The notes below the pieces were generated by a model. The model was given only the letters and a program-made list of their open reading frames with translations, was not told the origin of the DNA and made no database searches. 64,000 nt of DNA from Pseudomonas arsenicoxydans (GTDB lineage: Bacteria > Pseudomonadota > Gammaproteobacteria > Pseudomonadales > Pseudomonadaceae), in the NCBI RefSeq assembly GCF_900103875.1, contig NZ_LT629705.1, forward strand, positions 3,109,001 through 3,173,000, in the 5' to 3' direction. Position 1 is the first letter of the stretch. Each line of letters begins with the position of its first letter. Below are positions 45,993-54,209 of this stretch, piece after piece. Both the position numbers and the translations under genes were made by a program.

Positions 45993-48527
45993 ATGATGAG
46001 CGTCCCTCGTTCAACCTCAGCACGGCAACCTATCCAACCGTTGCTACGATGCCTTGCCCTTGGCCTCGGCGTGTTCGTCGGCTGCGCACAAGCCGATCAA
46101 CTCAATGGCCCCCCCGGCGCGACCAGCACCACCCGAGTCATTTCCGGCGAGCAGCTACCAGCGCCCGATCTGCCGTTCGGGGGCACGATCACTGACATTG
46201 CGCAAAACTCTAAACCCTACTGGCCGGCGACCATCGTGCCGCCCAGGGGCGCGCCGAATGTGTTGCTGATCATCACCGATGACGCCGGCTATGGCGTGTC
46301 CAGCACATTTGGCGGAGTGATCCCGACCCCAAACATGGATCGTATTGCTGCCAACGGTCTGCGCTTCACCAACTTTAACTCCACCGCACTCTGCTCGCCG
46401 ACCCGTGCAGCTCTGATTACCGGACGCAACCACCATTCGGTCGGTTTCGGGACTATTTCCGAAGCTGCCACCGGCTATCCCGGCTATGACAGCATCATTG
46501 AAAAGGACTCGGCCACAGTTGGCCGAATATTGCAGGACAATGGCTACCACACCTCATGGTTCGGCAAGGATCACAACACTCCAGCTTTTCAGGCCAGTCA
46601 GGCCGGGCCCTTCGATCAGTGGCCAACCGGTATGGGTTTTGAGTACTTCTATGGCTTTGTCGGTGGTGACACCAATCAATGGCAGCCCAACCTGTTCCGC
46701 AACACCACACAGATCTATCCGTTCGAGGGTAAGCCCGGGTGGAACCTGACCACGGCGATGGCCGACGATGCGATTGACTACATGCAACGCATGAACACGC
46801 TGACTCCGGATCGTCCCTTCTTCGTCTACTACGCGCCCGGCGGCACCCACGCGCCGCACCATCCGACACCGGAATGGATCAAGAAGATCAGCGATATGCA
46901 CCTCTTCGACGGCGGCTGGAACCAACTGCGCGAAACCATTTTCGCCAACCAGAAGAAGCTCGGCGTGATCCCGCCGGACACCAAGCTAACCCCTTGGCCA
47001 AAAGACCTGCTGCCCGAATGGGATAGCCTGAGCGCCGACCAGAAGAAGCTGTATATTCGCCAGGCTGAGGTGTTTGCTGCTTATGAGAGCTACACCGATC
47101 ACGAAATTGGCCGGGTGATCCAGGCCGTTGAGGACATGGGCCAGCTCGACAACACTCTGGTCATCTATATCACCGGCGACAACGGCACCAGCTCCGAAGG
47201 CCAGATGTTTGGTACACCCAACGAGGTTGCCATGTTCAATGGTGTGCAAATACCGGTCGAGGTGCAGCTGAAAAAATTCTATGACGTCTGGGGTACCGAC
47301 CAGACCTACAACCACATGGCCGCTGGCTGGGCCTGGGCCTTCGATACACCCTTCACATGGGTCAAGCAGGTGGCCTCCCACCTGGGGGGCGTGCGCCAGG
47401 GCATGGCTATCTCCTGGCCTGCACGGATCATTGACAGGGGCGGTATCCGTCCCCAGTTCCACCACATCATTGACATCGTACCGACCATTCTGGAAGCAGC
47501 GGGAATCAGTGCGCCAAAGGTGGTGAGTGGTATTCCTCAGAAACCGATAGAGGGCACCAGCCTGCTGTACACCTTCGACAAAGCCAACACCCAGGCGCCA
47601 TCCACCCACAAGACCCAGTACTTCGAAATGATGGGTGACCATGCTCTCTATCACGACGGTTGGATGGCCAGTACCAAAGTGGTGCGGGCACCGTGGAACA
47701 TGACCGCCAAGGCAACTGATCCGATGAAAATGCAATGGGAGCTGTTCAACTTGAACGAGGACTATTCGCAGTCCACCGATCTAGCGACGCAACATCCTGA
47801 AAAGCTCAAGCAACTCCAGGCCATGTTCATGGAAGAGGCACGCAAGTATCAGGTACTGCCGCTCGATACTTCGGTGCTTCCTCGGATGATCGCCCCTAGG
47901 CCGAGCATTACAGCCGGACGCAATGTGTTCACTTGGAACCATCCGCTGATTGGTACACCCAATGGTGATGCGCCGAGCGTGCTGAATACTTCCTACACCT
48001 TCACCGCTGAGGTGGAGATTGCGCAGGACGGCGCCGAAGGCATGCTGATCACCCAAGGCGGACGCTTTGCCGGCTACGGCTTCTATGTGCTGAAGAATAA
48101 GCCGGTGTTCCTGTGGAACCTGCTCGATCTGGAGCGTATGCGTTGGGAAGGCTCCGACGCACTCACGCCGGGCAAACACGTGCTGGAATTTGACTTCAAG
48201 TACGACGGTGTGGGTGCGGAGACGCTGGGGTACAACAATTTCTCCGGCGTTGGTCGTGGCGGTCTGGGTACCCTCAAGGTGGATGGCAAGCTGGTAGATC
48301 AGCACAAGATGGAGCACAGTTTGCCTTTCACCCTGGCATGGGATGAAAGTCTGGACATCGGTTCTGACACCCTCACCGGGGTCAACGACGCTGATTACCT
48401 ACCGCCGTTCACCTTCACCGGCAAACTGAACAAGGTTACCTTAAAGATCGATCGGCCCCAGCTAAGCAAGGCCGATATCGAGAAACTGGAGCAGGCCCAG
48501 CAAGCCATCGAAAGTGGCAAAGAGTAA
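45993..48527 (+). CDS. Exported arylsulfatase
   Basis: This 844-residue sulfatase has a signal peptide (LLRCLALGLGVFVGCAQA, likely cut before DQ; a lipoprotein reading is less likely). The metal-binding start of the fold is NVLLIITDDAGYG. The Cys-type modification motif CSPTRAALITGR has Cys134 as the future formylglycine. GRNHHSVGF, HAPHHPTPEW and ITGDNG supply further ligands. A C-terminal beta-rich extension (about 640-844) follows. GGAG lies before a tandem ATG ATG (45993/45996). It hydrolyses sulfate esters; the substrate is unknown. The FGE is encoded divergently. Confidence 0.92.
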   Translation: MMSVPRSTSARQPIQPLLRCLALGLGVFVGCAQADQLNGPPGATSTTRVISGEQLPAPDLPFGGTITDIAQNSKPYWPATIVPPRGAPNVLLIITDDAGYGVSSTFGGVIPTPNMDRIAANGLRFTNFNSTALCSPTRAALITGRNHHSVGFGTISEAATGYPGYDSIIEKDSATVGRILQDNGYHTSWFGKDHNTPAFQASQAGPFDQWPTGMGFEYFYGFVGGDTNQWQPNLFRNTTQIYPFEGKPGWNLTTAMADDAIDYMQRMNTLTPDRPFFVYYAPGGTHAPHHPTPEWIKKISDMHLFDGGWNQLRETIFANQKKLGVIPPDTKLTPWPKDLLPEWDSLSADQKKLYIRQAEVFAAYESYTDHEIGRVIQAVEDMGQLDNTLVIYITGDNGTSSEGQMFGTPNEVAMFNGVQIPVEVQLKKFYDVWGTDQTYNHMAAGWAWAFDTPFTWVKQVASHLGGVRQGMAISWPARIIDRGGIRPQFHHIIDIVPTILEAAGISAPKVVSGIPQKPIEGTSLLYTFDKANTQAPSTHKTQYFEMMGDHALYHDGWMASTKVVRAPWNMTAKATDPMKMQWELFNLNEDYSQSTDLATQHPEKLKQLQAMFMEEARKYQVLPLDTSVLPRMIAPRPSITAGRNVFTWNHPLIGTPNGDAPSVLNTSYTFTAEVEIAQDGAEGMLITQGGRFAGYGFYVLKNKPVFLWNLLDLERMRWEGSDALTPGKHVLEFDFKYDGVGAETLGYNNFSGVGRGGLGTLKVDGKLVDQHKMEHSLPFTLAWDESLDIGSDTLTGVNDADYLPPFTFTGKLNKVTLKIDRPQLSKADIEKLEQAQQAIESGKE

Positions 48528-48539
48528 GGTCTCAGGTCG

Positions 48540-48568
48540 AAAGCGGGGCGTTAGCGCCCCACGCTTTT
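48540..48568 (+). terminator. Sulfatase terminator
   Basis: AAAGCG and CGCTTT enclose an inner GGGCG-TTAG-CGCCC stem, followed by TTCGTT, 12 bp after the stop. Confidence 0.6.
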
Positions 48569-48610
48569 CGTTGGTACTTCATGGATCACTTGGCTATGGG
48601 TACTCAACGA

Positions 48611-49097
48611 TCATTGTTTTACGGCGTGACCATCGTTCATAGCTGGGCCGTCCGCTGGTTTCTTCTCAGGAACCTTAAAGCTCACTGTCGTACTGGTGAG
48701 GATTTTGTGAGTCGGGTCGGCGACTTCCAGTAAAACCTTGTGAGTGCCAGGCGTCAGTCCAACCAAGATAATCGGGTCTTCACTGGTATGAGCCCATGTA
48801 CCTTTCCAGTCATCGACGGTCACGTGGAGGTGGCCAAGACGTGGTGATACATCACCAGCAGTTTTTCCAAATACTGGCATGATCCTGACGTGCTCTGTTC
48901 GGTACTGGATGATGACCACTCCGCGGGCGAGCGGCTCGGCCAGTGGCGGATAGGCGATGAGTTTTGGTAGCGTCTCAGATTCCAAGGGGAGTATTGCTGG
49001 GGGGGCGATCGATGTCTGCTTCCCCTTGGGAGAAGGCTGCTGTGCAAGAAAAGCCGCACAAGGCAAAGACGATCAGATTTCTGAGAGCGAGGGACAT
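48611..49097 (-). pseudogene. DUF6130-like exported protein, frameshifted at a G7 tract
   Basis: The body (48611 to about 49000) encodes LGHLHVTVDDWKGTW and IILVGLTPGTHKVLLEVADP, typical of DUF6130-like small exported proteins. The proper N-terminus, a signal peptide starting MSLALRNLIVFALCGFSCTA at ATG 49097 behind GGGAG, is in another frame. The two frames meet at seven consecutive G (48999-49005); removing one base joins them exactly. It may be a true pseudogene, a phase-variable gene, or a sequencing error in the homopolymer. Without the shift, translation would need a TTG at 49066 and would lack the export signal. Confidence 0.7.
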
Positions 49098-49224
49098 GAA
49101 GTTTTTCTCCCGCGAGATTTTATTTAAGGCTAGATCAATCCAACTCGTTGTCTATGTCGAAGTGAATGTGTCGCATAACGTCCGCTCCTGGCCGCTCTCT
49201 GCCGATCATGGTTACAAAGGATGC

Positions 49225-49315
49225 TGGTTAAATTCGATGCAATCATTGGGCAGAACGAATGCAAATGACTGGTCAGCTCGAATGCAAACGGGTGGTCAAG
49301 TGGAGTGCAATTTCG
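49225..49315. repeat. Tandem ~23 bp degenerate repeats, IS21-end-like
   Basis: Four units follow one another, each built on TGGTCA or TGGTTA, then CGAATGCAA (starts at 49225, 49247, 49270 and 49293). Multiple terminal repeats of this size are typical of IS21-family ends. No istA/istB genes are present, so this would be a remnant. Confidence 0.5.
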
Positions 49316-49577
49316 CACCATGTACGCTAGGAGCTTCAGATCAGTCAGGCCGCATAGCATTCTACTGGATGAAGCGCGGATAAGGTTTCGAAGGTGGTTT
49401 TTCTAGATCCTCGATGCCAGCGTATTTTTCTGCGCAGTCGTGTCAACAAAAATATTTTTTCAGAGGGCCCCTTGAGATTTTTTTCCAGCGACGGATCTCT
49501 TTATTTGAGACCAACAAAAAAACAGCGATCTCGGCGCTTCACCTTCCGCAGCTCTTGCTGGGGAAATGATGTAGGTT

Positions 49578-49607
49578 TTTTGCTTTTGCTTTTGCTTTTG
49601 CTTTTGC
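49578..49607. repeat. Five tandem TTTTGC hexamers
   Basis: TTTTGC is repeated five times without error, preceded by two more T. It is a simple-sequence repeat in non-coding DNA. The interval 49098-49733 otherwise holds no supported gene. Confidence 0.85.
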
Positions 49608-49733
49608 AGTGCTCCTGCTTCTGGCCCTTTCTTACGATGTATCCAGCTGACGCTGACGTATAGCCGCCCTGTGGGATAGCAAAATCGCCCCCTGTGCGGC
49701 GAAAGCCGCTGCTTTCCAGTTTGATTTCAAACA

Positions 49734-50162
49734 ATGAGTCATTTTTTGAAAAAAATACCCATGTCGGACAACGTTCACATTAGAGCAAATCCGCCACAGG
49801 AACTGGGAGAGCAGATGCAACAAGAACTTGAATGGGATGTTTGGCGCTTCGCCCAGCAGACATGTGACACGGCAGCTTTTGTGCGACTGCTTGAAAGGGC
49901 GGTCGGCAGTTTCAAGAGAGAGCCTGGGCTTGATCCTACCGTGCGGTTGTTCGCATCAGGGATTGGCGTGGAGAACATCAGGGTGCTGCGTGACGTGATG
50001 AAACGTCATGATATCTATGCAGGCCCGTCTGCAGACTACGTCGAGCTAAGATCTCGTCTGAAAATGCATTTGCGCGACCACTTACAACTGCACCTTATGA
50101 AGAGTGGTCATGCCACCGATGCAATGAAAGATGATCAGTTGGGTCGAGATCTGGGGCTGTAG
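49734..50162 (+). CDS. Hypothetical protein
   Basis: This protein of up to 142 residues may really start at ATG 49761 (MSDNVHIRANPPQELGEQMQ). It is helical, charged and without a recognised domain. It has no signal peptide or membrane segment. Neither start has a good ribosome site. It stands alone between the repeat remnants and the arsenic island. Confidence 0.5.
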   Translation: MSHFLKKIPMSDNVHIRANPPQELGEQMQQELEWDVWRFAQQTCDTAAFVRLLERAVGSFKREPGLDPTVRLFASGIGVENIRVLRDVMKRHDIYAGPSADYVELRSRLKMHLRDHLQLHLMKSGHATDAMKDDQLGRDLGL

Positions 50163-50303
50163 AAGGCTCCGCATTGTTGCGCTCGTCCGTATTGCCAGCA
50201 CCAAAAACCTGAGCAAACTCGCTAATCACACGGCCAAAAATGGCAGACACAGAGCTTTCGACCCTAGTCGGACATAAAGCGCTTATTTCCATCAATCAAC
50301 AGT

Positions 50304-51509
50304 TTATTTCGAAGGCAGACCAAAGCTGGCGATGAGGCTTGCCGTCGCTAGAACACACATCACAACGAGCAAAGGTGTTGAGCCGAGTTTGTCCAGAATA
50401 ACAGCAGCTGCCACTGGGCCTACGGCCTGTGCGATCATCATTGAACGGGCCAATAAGCCCATGCGAGCACCGTAGCCGTCTTGCCCAAAAAGAGCCAATG
50501 GTAGTGTCCCTCGTGCAATGGTCAGAATCCCATTTCCAGCGCCGTATAGCGCCATCGCAATGAATGCCAGCCATGGAATAGCCGGTACCAGTAGCCCGAT
50601 TCCTATCCCGCTTAGCAATATCGCGGCCTTTGCGGATGTGGTCGGATGCAAGTTTCGCCCAAAGGAAAACTCTGCAAGCCGAGCTACGACTTGAGATGGC
50701 CCTATCATCATGCCGATGGCCAGTGCTGTGGCCGTAGCGATACCGAGCAGTTTCAGTACATTAAGTAGATGGACAGAAACTGAAGAGATCACCAGCGACT
50801 GGAGTGTCAGTAGCGCTGCCAACAGCAGAAAGAGGCGATTACCTGATTTTGTGTGATGGGCGGTGGCGGCGGCAGAGTCGTCTGTAGGAGCTGTGTCACT
50901 GTTAGGAATGCTCTCACTCTTTGGAATCAACAAGAGATGAATCGGTAATCCTATGACCAGATGAGCTGCGGCTAACGTGACGCAGCTATATCTCCAGCCA
51001 ATCTGATGTTCTAGGCCGGCGATCAGTGGCCAGCCCAAAGTGCTGGCGAACCCACCCAGCAGAGTGAGGCCGGTCATCGAAGTGCGTGCGCTGTCCCCAA
51101 ATAGGCGTCCAAGAGTCGAGAAGGCGGCGTCATACAGGCCGGCAGCCATGGCGACACCAATAAATGTCCAGGCCAGGTAATAGATGACCAGGTTGCCAGC
51201 CACACCCATCAGCAGCAGCCCCAGTGCCATCAATATCGAACTGGTTGCCAGGACGGGACGACCACCATGCAGATCTATCTGCCTCCCGACCAAGGGAGAA
51301 CAAGCCCCTGCAACCAACAAACCCCATGAAAGTCCCGCTACGGTGCTGGTAATCGACCATTCGGTCTCTCGTGCAATCGGCGTCGCGAGGACTGCGGGCA
51401 AGTAGTACGTTGTACTCCACGCGAGTATCTGTGCGATGCCCATCGCCCAGACGAGTCCAACTCGGTTGATTGTGCGCTGACTGCTGATTGGGTAACTCAA
51501 GGGCACCAC
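50304..51509 (-). CDS. MFS efflux transporter of the arsenic island
   Basis: This 401-residue protein has about 12 transmembrane helices and the MFS loop motif GRQIDLHGGRPVLATSS between helices 2 and 3. The start is one of two adjacent GTG codons (51509). It is divergent from a MarR regulator across a 120 bp region with matching inverted operator sites. Genes next to it encode an arsinothricin acetyltransferase, so export of an organoarsenical or related compound is a reasonable guess. Substrate unproven. Confidence 0.8.
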   Translation of the reverse strand: MVPLSYPISSQRTINRVGLVWAMGIAQILAWSTTYYLPAVLATPIARETEWSITSTVAGLSWGLLVAGACSPLVGRQIDLHGGRPVLATSSILMALGLLLMGVAGNLVIYYLAWTFIGVAMAAGLYDAAFSTLGRLFGDSARTSMTGLTLLGGFASTLGWPLIAGLEHQIGWRYSCVTLAAAHLVIGLPIHLLLIPKSESIPNSDTAPTDDSAAATAHHTKSGNRLFLLLAALLTLQSLVISSVSVHLLNVLKLLGIATATALAIGMMIGPSQVVARLAEFSFGRNLHPTTSAKAAILLSGIGIGLLVPAIPWLAFIAMALYGAGNGILTIARGTLPLALFGQDGYGARMGLLARSMMIAQAVGPVAAAVILDKLGSTPLLVVMCVLATASLIASFGLPSK

Positions 51510-51515
51510 CCTATT

Positions 51516-51626
51516 TTAGTTGTTAGGTGCAACAAATTAGCGATGCCGGTACAGCGTGGTCAATCGAAATGAAGGAGTGGTTGACCGTTTCCTGAAGTCG
51601 GGATTACTGTTGCATCTAACAACTAA
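51516..51626. promoter_or_regulatory. Paired operator sites between MFS and MarR genes
   Basis: TTAGTTGTTAGGTGCAAC at 51516-51533 is repeated in inverted orientation at 51608-51626 (TTAGTTGTTAGATGCAACA on the minus strand). Each site lies next to one of the two divergent start codons, as expected for a MarR repressor controlling both genes. Confidence 0.7.
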
Positions 51627-51632
51627 TTTGTG

Positions 51633-52136
51633 ATGACCATGGCAAAGCGAAAAAAAGACCAGCTGACTCAGGACTCCGAAGATCTGTACGAAGCCTTGAA
51701 CCAGCTTGTTCGGGTGTATCAGTTCCGCGACCGGGATCGCATCTGCTGCTACGACGTTTCGGTCACGCAATGCTATGCCATCGAGACTCTGGTCAAAAAG
51801 GGCCGACTCCGCCTGCAAGCGCTGGCAGAAGAGATGTTTCTGGATAAAAGCACCGCGAGCCGGGTGGTCGATACGCTTGAGCGCAAGGGTTATGTGTCGC
51901 GGGTGGAAGACAGCGAGGATCGTCGCGCAGTGCAGGTTGAGGTTACTGAATCTGGTCATGAGCTTTACCAAAAGATCCGCGCTGACCTGATCGCTGAAGA
52001 GCGGGCAATGATCGAACAGTTGTCACCCGAAGCGCGGCAAGGCGCATTGAGCTTGCTGAAACAGATCTCACGAGCGACTGAGATTCGCTGTGGCCTGGTC
52101 AGCGGCTGCTGTCCAACGCTGCCAGATGTGAAATGA
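51633..52136 (+). CDS. MarR-family regulator
   Basis: This 167-residue protein has a winged-helix core: LRLQALAEEMFLDKSTASRV (recognition helix) and the wing RVEDSEDRRAVQVEVTESG. Cysteines at DRICCYDVSVTQCYA and a C-terminal GLVSGCCP are unusual for MarR and could bind arsenic(III) or a thiol-reactive ligand. It probably represses the divergent MFS gene and its own unit, which continues into arsN1 58 bp downstream. Confidence 0.85.
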   Translation: MTMAKRKKDQLTQDSEDLYEALNQLVRVYQFRDRDRICCYDVSVTQCYAIETLVKKGRLRLQALAEEMFLDKSTASRVVDTLERKGYVSRVEDSEDRRAVQVEVTESGHELYQKIRADLIAEERAMIEQLSPEARQGALSLLKQISRATEIRCGLVSGCCPTLPDVK

Positions 52137-52193
52137 GGGGCGAGCCCTTTTTTTATTTGAAATGTTGTTACTACCAACTGGATGGGTTCAAGC

Positions 52194-52697
52194 ATGCACA
52201 TTCGATTTGCTGAAGTCAGGGACGCTGCGTCGATGGCCGACATCTACAACCAGGGTATTGAGGAGAGAAGCTCTACATTCGAAACCACGTTGCGCAGGCC
52301 AAATGACATGCTTGAGCGCATTGCTTTGATGGAGCGCTATCCGACCATGGTTATGGTCAACGATGCAGATGAGATGGTCGCTTGGGCAGGTTTGAGTAGT
52401 TACCGTCCTCGCGCCTGCTACGACGGTATCGCAGATTTTTCGATCTACCTGGATCGGAGCATTCGAGGCCAGGGGCTAGGAAAAGTTTTGCTTCAAGCGT
52501 TATTGAGCGAGGCCCAAGCCCGAGGTTTTTGGAAGGTGTTATCACGCATCTTCACCTTCAATGCGGCCAGCTTGGCGTTGTGCCGGTCGTGTGGATTTCG
52601 GGAGGTGGGTGTGTACGAAAAGCATGCTTGCCTTGAAGGTCAGTGGCTTGATTGTGTGATCGTCGAGCGCCTAATTCCTGCTAATCAGCCGCGCTGA
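52194..52697 (+). CDS. arsN1: ArsN1-type arsinothricin/phosphinothricin N-acetyltransferase
   Basis: This 167-residue GNAT enzyme has the acetyl-CoA loop RSIRGQGLGKVLLQALL. The family segments ARGFWKVLSRIFTFNAASLA and SCGFREVGVYEKHACLEGQW are those of phosphinothricin acetyltransferase relatives. The ArsN1 branch acetylates arsinothricin, an arsenic-containing antibiotic. The call is supported by the arsenic-island setting. ATG 52194 gives the normal start (MHIRFAEVRD). Confidence 0.8.
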   Translation: MHIRFAEVRDAASMADIYNQGIEERSSTFETTLRRPNDMLERIALMERYPTMVMVNDADEMVAWAGLSSYRPRACYDGIADFSIYLDRSIRGQGLGKVLLQALLSEAQARGFWKVLSRIFTFNAASLALCRSCGFREVGVYEKHACLEGQWLDCVIVERLIPANQPR

Positions 52698-52712
52698 AGC
52701 GAGGTGTCAGTC

Positions 52713-54056
52713 ATGGACATTAAACTTCCTATTGCCATCATCGGTGCCGGCCCTGTGGGGCTAGCGGCTGCCTGCCATCTCATCGCGAGAGGACTCACTC
52801 CCTTGATCTTCGAGGCGGGGCCGAGTGCCGGGGCTAGCATCGAAAACTGGGCGCACGTGCGGATGTTCTCTCCATGGGGGTTCAACATCGACAAGCAGGC
52901 TGCCTCGTTGCTCACCGCCCAAGGATGGGTGGCGCCCGCTGGAGACGATTATCCCACCGGGCGTGAATTGCTGGATGAATATGTATATCCACTTGCAGCA
53001 CTGCCATCCGTGAATAGGTATCTGTGCCTGAACACCGAAGTCCTGGCGGTGACTCGGTTCGGCCAGGACGTCATGAAGACGAAGAACCGTGCAACTGCAT
53101 CATTTCTGCTACGGGTCAGGACTCCAGAAGGCGAAAAGGATGTGCTCGCTAGCGCCGTCATAGATGCATCCGGCACGTTCCGCTCACCAAATTGGATGGG
53201 GGCACATGGTATTCCTGCCTTGGGCGAGAAAGATTTGGCTGAGCGCATCACTTACGGCATTCCAGAGGTGCTTCGTAGTGAACGGCAACGCTATGCAAAT
53301 CGGCGAGTTATGGTGGTTGGTAGCGGTCACTCGGCGTTCAATGTCTTGCTAGATTTGACTCGGCTTGCCCTCCAGGAGCCTGGCACGAAGATTTTCTGGG
53401 TGATTCGCGGCGCCTCCTTAGATCGCATATTGGGCGGAGGGGCCAACGACGAACTGGAGGAACGGGGGAAACTGGGACAGAGGATTCGCCAGCTGTTGAG
53501 CGATGGGGGTATTGAGTTGTTCACCAACATCGCCATCGACAGGATTGTTGCAACCGACAATGGCGTCGTTGTTGAGGCGGGGGATCAAGCTCTCCCCGTG
53601 GTGGATGAGGTGGTGGTCGCAACGGGCTTCCGACCTAAATTGGAGCTGCTTTCCGAACTGCGTTTGGCGCTGGATTCGGTGACCCAGAGCCCCATTCATC
53701 TTGCTCCGCTGATTGATCCGAATGAGCATAGTTGCGGCACTGTTCGCCCACATGGTGCCGTCGAGCTGGCTCATCCTGATGAAGGGATCTTCATCGTAGG
53801 AATGAAGAGCTATGGCCGCGCCCCGACCTTCCTGCTACTGACAGGCTATGAGCAGGTGCGTTCGGTAGTAGCGGCGCTAGCTGGTGATTGGGATGCGGCC
53901 AAGCGAGTTGAATTGGTCTTGCCAGAAACAGGTGTGTGCAGCCCGCAGTTCGATGATTCTGACTGCCGCGAGCCAAGTTGTTGCACCGATGCGGCTAAGG
54001 CTGCTGAAGCTGTGCCGACATCGACATCGACATCGACCCGCTCCGGCTGCTCGTAG
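52713..54056 (+). CDS. FAD/NAD(P)-dependent oxidoreductase with Cys-rich tail
   Basis: This 447-residue flavoprotein has an N-terminal FAD motif (AIIGAGPVGLAAACHLIARG) and a central NAD(P) motif (VMVVGSGHSAFNVLLDL). ATGFRPKLE is typical of flavin monooxygenase-like reductases. The tail adds ETGVCSP, CREPSCCTD and a TSTSTST stretch encoded by ACATCG repeats, ending SGCS; these cysteines could bind arsenic. It starts 15 bp after arsN1 with GAGGTG at the right distance. The reaction is unknown; a role with organoarsenicals is inferred. Confidence 0.8.
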   Translation: MDIKLPIAIIGAGPVGLAAACHLIARGLTPLIFEAGPSAGASIENWAHVRMFSPWGFNIDKQAASLLTAQGWVAPAGDDYPTGRELLDEYVYPLAALPSVNRYLCLNTEVLAVTRFGQDVMKTKNRATASFLLRVRTPEGEKDVLASAVIDASGTFRSPNWMGAHGIPALGEKDLAERITYGIPEVLRSERQRYANRRVMVVGSGHSAFNVLLDLTRLALQEPGTKIFWVIRGASLDRILGGGANDELEERGKLGQRIRQLLSDGGIELFTNIAIDRIVATDNGVVVEAGDQALPVVDEVVVATGFRPKLELLSELRLALDSVTQSPIHLAPLIDPNEHSCGTVRPHGAVELAHPDEGIFIVGMKSYGRAPTFLLLTGYEQVRSVVAALAGDWDAAKRVELVLPETGVCSPQFDDSDCREPSCCTDAAKAAEAVPTSTSTSTRSGCS

Positions 54057-54117
54057 CTGTATGGGAAGTAGCTAGGCATTTGCCCAGACCTCTTCCTGGC
54101 TGAGAAGAATGCCTGAC

Positions 54118-54151
54118 GCCCCCCCATACAATTTAAGTAGGCATGGGGGGC
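54118..54151. terminator. GC hairpin between convergent genes
   Basis: GCCCCCCCAT and ATGGGGGGC pair around an AT-rich loop, between the flavoprotein gene and aioA. There is no T-tract on either side, so terminator function is uncertain. Confidence 0.4.
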
Positions 54152-54209
54152 TGTGCGTTAGCTTGACCGCCTCTGTAAGAAAAGCCCGGCGATAGCTAAA
54201 GAATCGTGA

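Noticed and set aside
49501..49734. Minus-strand frame containing a KSKSKSKS run
   Set aside because: It is only the translation of the TTTTGC repeats, with no start signal or conserved part.
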